Assembly (NCBI RefSeq): GCF_964355755.1
Contig: NC_092672.1
Location: 6,450,001-6,510,000 of the forward strand
Reading direction: 5' to 3'
Source of the DNA: Antedon mediterranea
Taxonomy: Eukaryota > Echinodermata > Crinoidea > Comatulida > Antedonidae
Length of the DNA: 60,000 nucleotides
The translations under genes and the position numbers were made by a program. This document shows positions 1-13,800 of this stretch, piece after piece. The notes below the pieces were generated by a model. The model was given only the letters and a program-made list of their open reading frames with translations, did not search any database and was not told where the DNA came from. The first letter of the stretch is position 1; every line of letters starts with the position of its first letter.

Positions 1-3000
1 TATTTAAACCACACATTTTTAAGTATAGACTTACGTAAATTGTCTAATCTCAAGATAGCTCATTCCAAGTTGCCCATCTTGCTCTGTAAGCTTCCATTTA
101 GCTAAACTGAAGCACATCTCAACACGACGCACCACTTTTACACCCTGGTCTGTTGGAAAAAAAAAACACATTTCATATAAAACCTCCCTAGTTTACTGAA
201 AATTGTGAGGGTCAACAACAATCCAAATATCTTTTTCAAAAAGCAATTTCTAAATCTTTAAGTTATATTTTATTTTAATAACACTCCAAATGTCTTTTAT
301 AACATCAATGGGACAATTTCCATAAGTTTAGGTTGTAACTTAAAACAATTTCCATAATTTATAAAATTAAATGATAAAAATATAAAAACTCACCACTTTG
401 AATTTTAAGTTTCATTGCACGTTGAAGTTGAATTTCTTTATAAACACTAAAAGATATAATGATAAATACAATCACAAAACAATATCTAAGTTGTACTTAA
501 CAACTTTGGTGGCTCGGTAAAAACAAAAGTAAATTTTTTTTTGCTTGTTTGATGATAGAAGGAAAAATTTCTTCAGAAAATTCTAATTTTTAAATTTTCA
601 GTGAAAATTGTTAAAAGTAGTAGTAGATAGTTGACTGTACTAGAAAAATAATATTCCTACATTATTATTTTAAACAATCACAACACAATATCTAAGTTGT
701 ACTTAACAACTGTGGAGTCATCACTTGACTTTAAGAAACCCTGAGTTAGATATTTTTAGTAATAATTTCCGTAAGTTTCGTAACATTGTTAGTAGTTTAG
801 TTTAATGTTTGTTATTGTATATGTTCGTGTTTGTCTGTGTTCCCTCCTGTAAGTGGTGAACCATGAGCTCACTGTTGGTTGGGAAATGAATAAATAAAAT
901 AAATAAAATAAATAATTTTATAAACTTTGATCATGTGACATACCTGACCATTACGTTCAGATCGTGACTGGCTGTTAGTAAACTTTCTTTACAATCTACA
1001 ACCTGTTCTTCTACATCCATACTCTGCTGCAACAACCTACAAACAAAATATATTTTAAAAAAAAAATTATAATTCTGAATAATAATAAATATATATAATT
1101 ACATTGCTAATATTTCATTATAACAAAAATAGTATATACATTTTGGGTTTAACATTTATTGATAAAAATAACAAATATATTAACAAGAAGTAAACTTACG
1201 TGGGGTCATCTTGATTGGCCTCAAGCTGTCTGTGAATGCCATACAACTCTTTCTCTAGCCTTCTAAGCTCAGCTAAGTTTATCCTTAACTTGTTCTGCAA
1301 TGACAGTATAGGCCCTTTCTGGTCTTCTTCACTTCGTAATTGAAAGTGAAACCTCATCCTTTGGAGTTTCTCAGTTGCCTCCTATAACATTGAAAATAAG
1401 AAAAAATCATAAGAAATCAGAAAAAAAATAATTTAAAGTGAAACTGTTTGCAATAGAGAGGTACAAAAAGAAATTTTGTAGATGTACTGTCAATTCCCCA
1501 AACGGTGCCTAAATGAATTCAAATAACCCATGTGTATCACAAAAATTCTACCAGGGAGTATGTCAAATTGTTTAAAGCTCTGTCTACACTATTAAACTTT
1601 ATGCGACAAAAATTTGATGTGTCAATATATGGACATGATGATGTCATATCACTACCACAATTGGGCACATCAGTTCGATAGTGTAGACAAAGCTTTAAAG
1701 TATGATGTATTCAAAGAGGGGATTTTAATTGATTTCTATATATAAAAACACTGTAAAACCTTTCGTTTTGGTTCCACATTAAGTAGAAGATTGTTGATAA
1801 TGTCCATGATAGAAGCATACTGAGACATGCCAATGTCATATCACTACCATATTTGGGTATATCACTACCATATTTGGACATATCAGTTGATAGTGTAGAC
1901 AAAGCTTTACAGTAGGTAAAGTATAAAAAAACAATGGAAACCTTTCGTTTTGGTTCCACATAAAGTAGAAGATTGTTGATAATGTCCATAATAGTAGCAT
2001 ACTGGGCTGAGTTGGTGCACACATCCAGGTCTTGATGCATTAATGTAAATGAATCAACAGCTTCATCTTGTTTCAGTATACCGCCCTCATTTTCATTCTG
2101 TATAAAAATCATATACAAGTTTTGAATGTATTTGACAGGCATCAATTTTCTAATAATTGTAAGTGATGGAGTGGTGGCGGTTAAGACAATTGTTACCTAT
2201 AGCCATAATATCGGCAAGGATTCGAGGCTCAATCGCTCCATGGTTCTCGTGGTAAAATGAGTGTTCTCGGATAAGGACTTTAAACCATAGGTCCAGTGTA
2301 CACAAAATAACATAGTACATCTTTCAAAATGAGTAGAGGGTTACCATGGTGTACTAGTTCACACCGCATCCACCACATTGGCAGCACCGACATGACATGA
2401 CCCAGGGGAGAAGCATGCAGTTGAACAGTTCACAGCGCATCCACCACGTTGGCAACACCGACATGACATGACCCAGGGGAGAAGCATGCAGTTGAACAGT
2501 TCACAGCGCATTGAGATGACAATTTTTTTGGAATATAAATACATTGACATTAATAATATCGAGTTTTTTTGGTAATATGAGGAAGATTATAAATCTCTAT
2601 GAATTGTGAACTATCACATACAAATCAGATTATATTGATTCTTGCAGGTCTTCTTACAAGCCACTGTTATTGTAAGCCTTCGTTGTTGGAAGAGATCGTT
2701 TAAAAGAAAGACTCACAGCTTCTAAACAACATGCTTAAAAATGTTCTATGTAGCTGTATTGATTTTGCCAATGGGAAAATAAACCATTAACTAATTAACA
2801 TATTGTAACTTTAGACTGTAGACCAATCAGATGACATGAATTTAAACATGAGGCCTGTAAAGGAGTGTAAAAACTACCTGAACTAATGGCAATTGTTTCT
2901 TATTGTCTACAAAAGTATATACTGTATCATTTAATTTTTGGGTGGCGTTAATGCATGCAGCTTTTGGTCTTAATGAAAGTCTATCTGGTCCTACATTGTT

Positions 3001-6000
3001 TGCTACTATAATGTTATAATATTTTTTGTTGGATCAAATAAATCGACTTGTGACTTGTAGTCTTAATTAGAAAGAAAGAATTTGAATTGTTTACCTCTGA
3101 TTTGTCGGGAGGGGGCTCAGCCGCTACATCAGGGTCAATCTCCTCACTATAACTAGCGTAGTAAAACTGACAACTACAACGAGAGATAATTCGCTGAAGT
3201 TGTACCGCATCATGATGAAATCCCGCTCTTGTGGCACCAACCGTGTCGCTTACAACCCCGCCGACAGATTCACCGCTACCGACAAGGTCAGGAATGTCTG
3301 TGAGGTCGACGGCTTGTTGTTGCATGCTACGTTCGATGTAGGTTTTGGAAAGCCAAAGCACGTTCTCAATATTGGATGAAGTGGGTGATTCCACAGTGGC
3401 AAAATACTGATAGATATAAATACAACATAGATTAAATTAAAGATTAACTAAAGTGATGTCAAAATAATACTAAAACCATAATTATGTATGGTATTAGTAA
3501 AGATGTGTGAAAACACAATATTCAAGGAATTTGTATGCAAATGTAAATGTTTCACTGTAAATAATCACTGTATATATTTTATTTATTTTTCTTTTATATT
3601 TTCTTATTTTACTACTACACATTATTATGATTATCATTTTTATGACTAAAAAATTATTGATTGATTGAATAAAGTTTACAAGAAACTCAAAGATTTGTGA
3701 AAACATAATAATCAAAGAATTTGTATTTGTATACAAATGTGAACGTTTGTGTAAACTACTGTATATCTTTGAATCTGTACATAATGATTCGTGTCTCTTT
3801 ATGTGTCTCTATAAACCGAAAATAAAGTCGTACTGTACCTGCATGCTATCAAGTTTGCCAACCCACGTTGTCTTACTGGTCAGTTGTCGACCTCTCCAAG
3901 CTGGCCAATGACGACAATGCATAACCTGTGCGTTAGCTGCGCTAACTATCACGTACCCTGACAATTCACAGCCCTTCAACATAACTTGACTATTCACAAA
4001 CTCAACTGATAAGAAAACAAAAATGCATGGAAATTTAAAAAAAAAATCTATTCCCCCCGTTCCCGCACTTTTATTTAATATATCATTAACATATTTGTTA
4101 TATTCACATTTATATTGAAGCAGGGAAATGGTTACACTGCATCGTCTTTAATTTTGGTTTTAGAATTATTCATGGACTTTTTTTGTTATGTGTAAGTGCC
4201 TAGGAACACCTATATTAGGTGCCACAGTATATAAAACAAGAGTTTTTTAAAAATAACATTATGTGTGTAAGTGCCTAGGAATGCCTATATTAGATGCTAC
4301 AGTATATAAGACAACGGTAAAAAAAAAAATCACATTGTTATGTGTAAGTGCCTAGGAACACCTATATTAGGTGTTATATAAGACAACTGTTTTTTTTAAA
4401 TATTATTTTTCCTAAAACTGTGACCTTAATATTTGCTTTGCTTATCCACATAGCTTAACCATTAAATAAACCAATAAATTTCATACTTAGCCAATTCTTT
4501 CGCATTACATCATCTGTAGTGCAGGCCTGTGCTCCAAACAGCATCTCATTGCTGCCAGATATTTCCTCGGAGAACACCATAAACTTGGTGGCAGTCTCTG
4601 AGAGCAGTTGGTGCAGCATGTTAGCTGCGTGTCCTCCTTGTAGCATTGACATTGGGCTTGGTGTGCTACTGGTTGCTGGTGATGAGGCAGTGGTGCTGTT
4701 GGACGGGGTCGTAGGAGTATGTGACCTCTGCATGAATGAAAACAATATATTCAATAAAACAAAAGCCAAGTCATTGTTTCTTTGAATTTTTAACACCAAC
4801 AAAATAGCTATTTTCTTCTTTGACTAAAGCTACACTATACTATACACTACACACCCGGTGACAGAAAATGTCATGTACCCATATTTGGACATGATGATTT
4901 CATATCACTACTACATATTTAAGCATATCACTACCATATTTGGGCACATCACACTTTTTGGTCAAACTAGTTTGATAGTGTAGACAGAGGCATGTGGGTA
5001 GATTCCTGTCAGGAGATATTTAAACATGGACAGGATTTTAATAAATGATTTAGTTTAATATCTTTCTCAGAAATGCAAAAATAATTAACTTAGGGTAATC
5101 TCCCTAGCTGAAACTAATCTGACACCATTACAAGGGAGACCAGCCCACACACATGACACCTTCGGAAAAACATAAATAATTCAGACGTGTCACTATACCA
5201 AATTTACTCACATTTTGTGGTCCTTTGGTTTCAACCTTAATTCCCTTGAGAGCTTCAGTTGACAGATTGTGCTTTAAAGTTTGTGCTGTACTGTAAGCAT
5301 CATACATCCCAAGCACTGCATCACGATTGAAACGTGTCCATGAACCACGAAACTCATACACAACTAGCTTGTGTATGAATCCCTAAGTGATAGGAACAAA
5401 ATGATAATGTTTTGAAACATTAAAACACACAATTGAGATGATGGAATTCAACATAAACCACTAATATATAACAAAAATATTTCAATTATAGATAATGGCA
5501 CTATAGTTTGTTGATTAACATGCTTACTTAATTCCAGGACTGGGTTCAAATCCTTCCCCCAGTCAATAGCATTTGTATAATTATTATTCCTTCATTGCCC
5601 AACATACATGAACATTACAAAAACATGAAATAAAAAAATACAATAAAACCAGAAACACAGACGTAAATTGAACACTGAAGTATGTGTTCCATATTATGGT
5701 TGACAGAGCATCCCTACATAATTCCTCATAATCAGACTGTGTACCTTGTCATTGCCTGCATCCTCGGCCTGATCTCCTTCAGGGGTCAAAGGTACTCCTT
5801 CCTGTATCTCCTCAACAGAGGGGCTCCTACTTGGACTTGAACTTTGACGACAATATACAACTCTGGAGAAGTACAGGGAACAACAGAATGGCATAACGAG
5901 GTATTGTGACTGCATTAATTGAGAAACTAAGTACTATGTTCTCCAAATGTTTTAACCTTTTTATGAAATGTTTGTATTAGTTGCCTTGTATTTAACCATT

Positions 6001-9000
6001 TTATCATTTTTTTATTTTTTTTTGTATGTGACATACAAGCAAGACAAATTCCGAGCTAGAGTGCTTGACAAAATAAAATAATTGACTTGAATATAACTTA
6101 CTTTTCAACACTGGCAACATGGTGCCTGTCTGATGCTGACTTGGATGGCATTCCAACCTTTTAAAAAACAAATTAGCAATCACCAAACATTCATTACCAA
6201 CAATGATAAAGTAGCTCTTCTAGAAAAGATTATTTTATAATTTGATTGTATAACATATATTTTAATATACGACACTTCTTAATTAACCAATTACAGTAGG
6301 TAATACACATTACGCAATGTTTGAAATGTAAAAGGTGAGAACCAATATAAATCATTAATAACAATTATGTTTTTCAAACGGCAGATTATCACGATTCTAA
6401 ACTAGGTAGTTAATAACTATTGGGTAAACAGCATGCAGCCAGATACACAGGGCTAAAGTGCTCTAAATTTCAAACTTTAATATGTACAGTTTTGGTGCTT
6501 GTTTTGCGAAATCAGAAACACCAAAACGAGCCTTACTTGGTAATTATCAGCCGCTGTTGTGTACAGGTAGGCATGGCTCTCACCAACATCAAACACCATA
6601 CCATTAACGTTCCAGTCAGCCTATAAAGAAAGAAAAATGAATATTATACAGTAGAACCCTTATTAAGGGAACACCTTCAGGATACCACAACGTATCCCCT
6701 CGCAGGAGTATTCCCTCAATAGGGGTGTCCCTTAAATATGATTGGCTGTAGTGTTAAAATATATAGTAGTCTTCATTCCAGTCACAGTAAAGTATCCCCT
6801 CAATACGAGTGTCCTCTGAATATGATTGGCTGCAGTGTTAAAATATATAGTAGCCTTTATTCCAGTCACAGTAAAGTATCCTCTTAATAGGGGTGTCCCC
6901 TGAATATGATTGGCTGTAGTGTTAAAATATATAGTAGCCTTTATTCCAGTCACAGTAAAGTATCCTCTTAATAGGGGTGTCCCCTGAATAGGGTTGGATG
7001 GTCACGTAGTGTTACAACTTTATATTTTCCCTGATTCAATTAACCACTTAATAGAAGTGTCCCCTAAATAGAGGTGATCCAAAGACAGGGCTCTATTGTA
7101 ATTAAAATTTAAACTAAAACCATTATTTTTAATTACATATATTTTATTTACTTTAATTACAGAAAGGGTATCATAATGTCACCTTTTGTATTGTACCGTA
7201 CATACACTTGTTAATATAACAATTATTAAATTGTGTATTAAGCCTTGTTTACACTATCAAACTAGTTTGACAAAAAAGTGTGATGTGCCCAAATATGGTA
7301 GTGATATGACATCATCATCATGTCCATATATTGGCACATCACACTTTTTTTTTGTCACATAAAGTTTGATAGTGTAGATAGAGCTTTACTTACATTATGT
7401 CTATGAATGAGTCCATCAGTAGGGTTGCTTAGTTGTAGGTTAAACTTGGATGTAAAGCTTCCTTTACCAAGACACATCTCAATGCCTCGTTGTTTAGCCC
7501 CTGAAGCCCAGTAGTTCACTTGAAGTTGTGGAAATTTTGCATTGAACTCAACTGTCCTAAAAAATTAAAACACAGGGCAAACAAAAACATAAAAGGTACA
7601 TTGAATGGATGAATAAAGAAAACTGGAGCTGGGTTTAAAACTATTTAATCACTAAAAGTACAGAATAAATTAATCTTTCTGTTGAAGCTTCAAAAGTCCC
7701 TAACCTACTGCTCTATATAAAGCAGGAGTGGACGTAGGGGTGTTGCCTATAGTTGCCTAGAACACCCTTATTTTTTTTTTCATAAATAATGAGTTCCAGA
7801 TCATCAGCCTCCCTGTAAGTTCCATCAGGGCTTGAACCTCTGTAAGTACTACCCACTTTCAGAGGTTGAATAGTGTCTTGTAGGCAATCCTGTGACCACC
7901 CCTTGTATATAATTAATTAATCAAAAGAATGAATCCGAGATGAGTTCATAATGCAATGCCACAAGCACTTGTTCACCATGACTTGGTCATGAATCAGTTG
8001 GTTCTGTGTTTGGTGTCCCCTGCAACAGTGTTCATTTGTCTTCTTCCTAGACTACTGTACGTGCTCATTTACAAGTAGTTGCCTACATTACCAATGTTTC
8101 CTAATATCGCACAGAAGGTAAACAAATCAACTAACTTGTACATCCGGCTCAGGGCCGGTTTCCTTGGCTTTGTGTTATCAAACAGATTGCCCCTTCTTGT
8201 CGGTCTGGTAACATTCCTAATAACAACAGCCTACAGAAGAAAATTTAAGCTAAATTAAACATATTGAATAATAACCAACACTATGAATGATTGAAAAGAA
8301 ACATGACTATGGCTGATGGCTATGGTTGACTTTTAACACCATGACTAAACTTGGCCTTTAATTGTTATGTAAAAAAATTGGAAAATGATGCCCACATACA
8401 TATATATTATATAAATCTAAAGGCAAATTACTGAAAAAATGACAATGCTGTTGGTATCATTGGATCTCAATGGAGATACAAAAGAAAAAGCGAAAAGCTA
8501 TAAAATCAAAACGATAAAGTAAAACAGCCAGAAGTTAGCAGAGCTTTCGGGCAACACTAGCCCTTCATCAGTGCAAGTATATAAATAAAAAAAGCTGGAT
8601 TGAGGATTTTTTTACAAAAGGCATTCAGTTAAAAACATCAATTACAAATAATTTCAAAGATCACTAGGAAAATTAACTTTAATGAAAGATATGAACCCAG
8701 GAACCTGGTATTGGTAACCCAACATCTTAACCACAGAGCTCATCTCCACGCTAGATCAACTAGAAAATTTTGTTGCACACATCCTCTTATTGATTTAAAG
8801 GCCAGGTGCAGGCAAACATTTTTTTATTGATTTTACATTCTAATAATTATCGGTCCATTTTAAGAGAAATTCATGTTTTTTTGTTGTGATTTCTGTTACA
8901 CATATTTGTTTTATGTACATTTAACCAGATATTATATTTAAAATCTATGTCTGTACCTGAGCTTTAACTAGCTATAGTAAAATAATTATGGTAACCAGTA

Positions 9001-10470
9001 TAATAATAATTTCCTCGTGGTACTATAATGATAGTCAACTTAGAGAGTAGATGTGTCAGCTATTACAGAAGACAAATTGTATTTGTTTACTCACTTAAGA
9101 TAGAGTGTGCAGCTATTTCATTAGTTGAGGTCAAAGGTGGTATTAGCTCCTCAAAATAATCTTATGTAATAATAAATTCTGGACAATCACAATCATAGGC
9201 GCCATTAGAATTTTTTGGAAACAAATCTCAGATAGCGTAGTATACATAGCACCATCATTGTATGTCCCATGCCATAGGCAAGTTCTATAATACAGTGTGA
9301 CATATATGTATCACATCTGGTGTTTGTACTTAGGTTAAGCTATGATACAGGCACACATGTGATACATATGTAAGACTGTATCACACAATTTGCCGATGAT
9401 ACTGTTTACATTATATACAGTACTGAGAATCGGCTATAGGAACCAGTAATTGTCATATACACAACATCTCTTCAATCTCACAACATTTCTTCTCTTTGCC
9501 ATTTTATATGTACACAAAATTGAACTAATTGATAAGATATTTTTTTCCTATCTGATGTAATTGAGAGAAAAAACGTAAGGAAATTTCAAACTCAGAAGAA
9601 CTCAGGAAAAACATCTGACCACTTTTCTCCTTAATGCAAACTACTTCGTAGTAGTTAAACAATTACCAAAAAACTCTCCTGTTAGCACTTAGGCAATTCC
9701 AACACTAACAACTATTTAAAAAAATATTTTTATCCTCCATTTAACCTTAATAAAGTATTTAAAACTATAAGAACTTCTGACCTCCTCTTGAGGAAATGAT
9801 ACTACCCACGTAACCCACACTTTGAATAAAGCTAAAATGTACTGGGAATACAATTATATTAGGCTCATTAATCACCCAGTCATTTAGGCCCAACTGAGTA
9901 AAAGTACTGTCAGGTAAAAACCATGTGGGACCCAATGTGGTCAAAACCCATTACTTTAGTAATAGTATATCTAGACTTCTTGGCTATTTCATGATTATTA
10001 TTGTGAAATGTACAGATCATACCATTGAATCATTTTTCAAAGTTTATGAAGTTTACATGAACACCAAACTTCTTTTATAAATTGGTTAGTGTTACTATAA
10101 AATTGTATTTCTTTTGTAATAGTATGACAATGTTCCAAATAAATTATCTATAAACTATTATGATCTAAACTGTTATGATATGATAAAGAGAATAATAAAG
10201 ATGAAAATGAGAAAGATGAAAATGAGAAAGATGATAATGATAATGATGATAATGATGAATATGAATGGAATGGAACACCAAACATCTTTTATAAATGTGT
10301 TACTATAAAATTGTATTTCTCTTTTACGGTAATAGTATGAAAATATTCCAAATACATTATCTAAGCTATTATGATATCATGTAGAAAAGAATAAGATGAA
10401 AATGAGAAAGATAAAAATAATGATGATGATGATGATGATGGTGACAATGATAATGATGATGATTATTATA

Positions 10471-10508
<38 letters not shown>

Positions 10509-10623
10509 AAGGATGATGATTATAGTGATGATGATGGTGATGATGATGGTGCTGCTGATGATGATGATGATAATGAAGATGGTGATGATGATGATGGTGA
10601 TGATGATGATGGTGATGATGATG

Positions 10624-10655
<32 letters not shown>

Positions 10656-10701
10656 GATGGTGATGGTGATGATGATGATGATAAGGTTGATGATGATGGT
10701 G

Positions 10702-10733
<32 letters not shown>

Positions 10734-10798
10734 GATGATGATGATGGTGATGATAATGATGATGATGATAATGATGATGATAATGGTGATGATGATGG

Positions 10799-10833
<35 letters not shown>

Positions 10834-13800
10834 CTGCTGATAATGACGATGATGGTAAATATAAGATGATTTAGACAAGGTTGTAACATTATAATGATTA
10901 TCAAAACAAGAATGATGGTGAATGAATAAAGATTATGATAATGAGGAAGTTCAATTGTGATTCTGATAATGATATGACAGACAAAAATGATTATGATAAT
11001 CAAATTACCATATTTTCGACAAAATTTAATATTTAATATACAGTAATAAGTTAGGTTCAGAGGTACTAATTTCAATTTGATATTTTATCATATTACTTCA
11101 CTCAATTAAAACAATTAACACAAACCACTAATGAATTTTGAATTTACAAAACAATCAGAATGATGTCACAGCTCTATAGGTATGTAAGGAATAATTCTTG
11201 AACAATGATAATTATTACTTGACATTAAAGTGGCCAATATTAAAACAGTTAAATGTGATTGACGTCAAATATATTTGGATTGTTTAAAAACAAAGCCCTT
11301 TTGTGTGCGGACCAATCAAATGGTTAAGTGTATATCAAACAAGGATGAAGAAACTATATATATAGTGCACTAGTATTATAGTATTTTATAGGTTTAAATT
11401 CATTGAGAAAAACCTTTAACAGATATTAACATCCCTACAAGGAAAATGGTATGCCCCACAGAAAGTTCATTGTATTGGACCAATCAGATTACAGTCATTC
11501 CAAGAGCTAAGCAAATTTAACTCAATTACAAAATTTTATCCATCTAAACCTGGACATCAACAGTCTGAACACTGATCAAATAAGCTTTTCATCTTCATTC
11601 CATCAAAAGCACTGGATGAAATATACTGCAGGAAAATTGTTAACATGATCTATCTTTGGAATTATTTTAAATTGTTGCATTGATATTAGTAACCTGCTGG
11701 TCATGATCAAAATCTGATGGATCAACGAAAAAGGATTTATTATGCAAAACCAACACCTATGTAGAGGTACACCTCTGGTTAAAAAATAGAAATTTGAAAA
11801 CGGACGGTAAAATGGTTTGGAATGGTCATCTTTTCTATTTACTTGGAATGAGTTTTGTTCTGGCGTACACGGTAATCATTTATTTACTGCAGTTGTGTGT
11901 TTATACCTTAATCTGTGTTCTAGGAATATCAATGAATGGAATCGTACTCCTCGTTTATTTACGCGTACCTTCGTTTCAAACAATGACGAACAGGCTGATC
12001 GTTCATCAATCTTTCGTTGATTTTCTTAGCTCAATAGTATTTTTATTTTTTTACGTATGTCCGCTATATGGATACCACCCAACTGGCGATAATGCATTTA
12101 CTATCTTCTGCAAGACAAGAACGATTTACTGGGTCCTGACTGCGACATCGAAAGGAAATCTGTTAGGCCTGGCGTTGGAACGATATTACGCTGTTATATA
12201 TCCTATTAGATACAGGTACCATTTCAAAAAGAAAACTTTACGTTACGTTTTTGCATGCATATGGATTTACGGTATTGTATGCGAGTCAAACTTGGCATTT
12301 TTTGCAACAGTTGAAGACGGACAGTGTACGTACATTTGGCCGAATCAAACAGTTGAAATCGCTATTGGTTCTTTAGTGTTTACATTTGAATGTGTCTTAC
12401 CATTGGTTATTCTTGGATTTGCATACGGAAGGATAGCATGTGCATTAGGGAAGCCAAGCATAGCGTCAAAAAATTTGAAAAACAGTTATATTGTTTCTCG
12501 GAGACGGAACACAGCTCAACGTAACGTGATCATTACCTCAATAACCGTTTCGATTATTTTTATAATTTGTTGGACGCCAAATCAATTTTTCTACCTCTTT
12601 TTGATGCTCGGTTTATTCAAAAAGTACATTGAGCTAAACGGATTAATACATTCAGTAACCGTCTTTCTTTGTTTTATTAATATGATGTTAAATCCATTTG
12701 TTTATGCTCTTCAATACAAGGCTTTCAGGAAATCACTTAAGGAACTTTTAGTCAGAACTAAGGTTAGATAAGAACAATTTCAACTGCTGATAATAATAAC
12801 TCTATTGTAGGAAAGACTATCGATTTTAAATTGAATCAGAGAAGTAGCTTGGTGGTCATAAGAGGTAACAAAGGAGGCAAAGGCCCCTGGTTTAGCACTC
12901 TTCCCTAAGAGGGTAGTTGCATTTAGGCTACTTATGTCCTGGGGCCCCTTAAGCTCTGAGCTCACTCACTGAAACACCACTGTTAGTGTTTAACGTTCCA
13001 GGATTGTTACATAGTACAGTACCAGGTTTTTAATTCATGACTGTAAAAACTATAAGCCTCTCCTTAAGCCTCAAATGATATTTAATAGTTTACAAGCATG
13101 TTTCATCATGTTTGGTAAGATAGCTTGATGTAGGACAAGTATGATAAGAGAGAATGTTAAGCTGATATAGGCAGGGTGCAAAAGGTCAGGCTTTAAGGTA
13201 GGGGTTTTAAATTGTGCAAATAATATTTCTGAAAATTTAATTTTGTGGACCAGGATCTAAAAAGCGAAGTTATTAAAACCATTTTGTAAGATCAGCCAGG
13301 TTTTTACTATAATGAACACCTATAAGTTTGAGATATGCCACATTTTACACAAACCCTTCATACCTGTAGGCCTACTGTCCGGAAAGTTTTTTTTTTCAAA
13401 TGAACTTTGACAAAACAGGTAGTCCTTTAAATACAATTCAAACTATTATTAATATTACTATGATAAAATAGGTGTCATTTCTGGAAACAAAATGTATAAA
13501 TAAAAATCCAAAAAACCAAAAGACTTGGGAGGTCTAGATCAGTGTTTTGAAAAGCTACTTTACAAATGGCAAAAAGAGAGATATTTATTTTTACAGCTGA
13601 AAGTTACGCTTTTGTTCTACTGTTATTTTAATGTGAAAGTCGACTGCGAAAGACATTTTTCACATATATTTAAGATATGAAACCAGAAGGCATATATAAA
13701 TCAAATATAGCGAATCAGGTTGGGTTCAACTTTTAGCATTCTTAAAATATGTAAATTAATGTTTTAAAAAAAACCATGTTATTTTAACTTTACTACATAA

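Larger units (their letters stand above)
35..2097 (-). other. BLTP2: BLTP2 exons 44-48 (coiled-coil region; continues left of window)
   Basis: Exons: 1942-2097, 1200-1381, 944-1036, 394-446, 35-149. Exon 44 encodes the conserved [17 protein letters not shown] and [12 protein letters not shown]. Exons 45-46 read as a heptad-rich helix ([21 protein letters not shown]), the coiled-coil stretch of this family. Exon 48 ends in the [18 protein letters not shown] segment, with donor GTAAGT at 33-34. Exon 44 uses the weaker donor GTTTCC. The remaining C-terminal exons are outside the window. Confidence 0.92.
3095..8230 (-). other. BLTP2: BLTP2 exons 35-43
   Basis: Exons: 8136-8230, 7394-7556, 6537-6620, 6102-6157, 5745-5862, 5212-5382, 4487-4727, 3839-4005, 3095-3406. 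Readable conserved pieces are [101 protein letters not shown] and VQRIISRC-type [18 protein letters not shown]. The linker in exons 38-39 and the start of exon 41 is rich in Ser, Thr and Pro, as in a disordered loop. All phases agree. Confidence 0.93.

Noticed and set aside
1836-2145. Longer minus-strand frames across exon 44 and its duplicate
   Set aside because: Only the spliced exon 44 frame continues into exons 43 and 45; the longer frames read through MITE and intron.
5520-5575. GGTTCAAATCC on the plus strand, a pol III B-box-like sequence
   Set aside because: No A box or cloverleaf can be formed upstream; not supported as a tRNA.
10369-11075. Long open frames reading poly-histidine, poly-methionine and poly-isoleucine
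   Set aside because: They are all frames of one (GAT)n microsatellite, with no coding sequence outside it.
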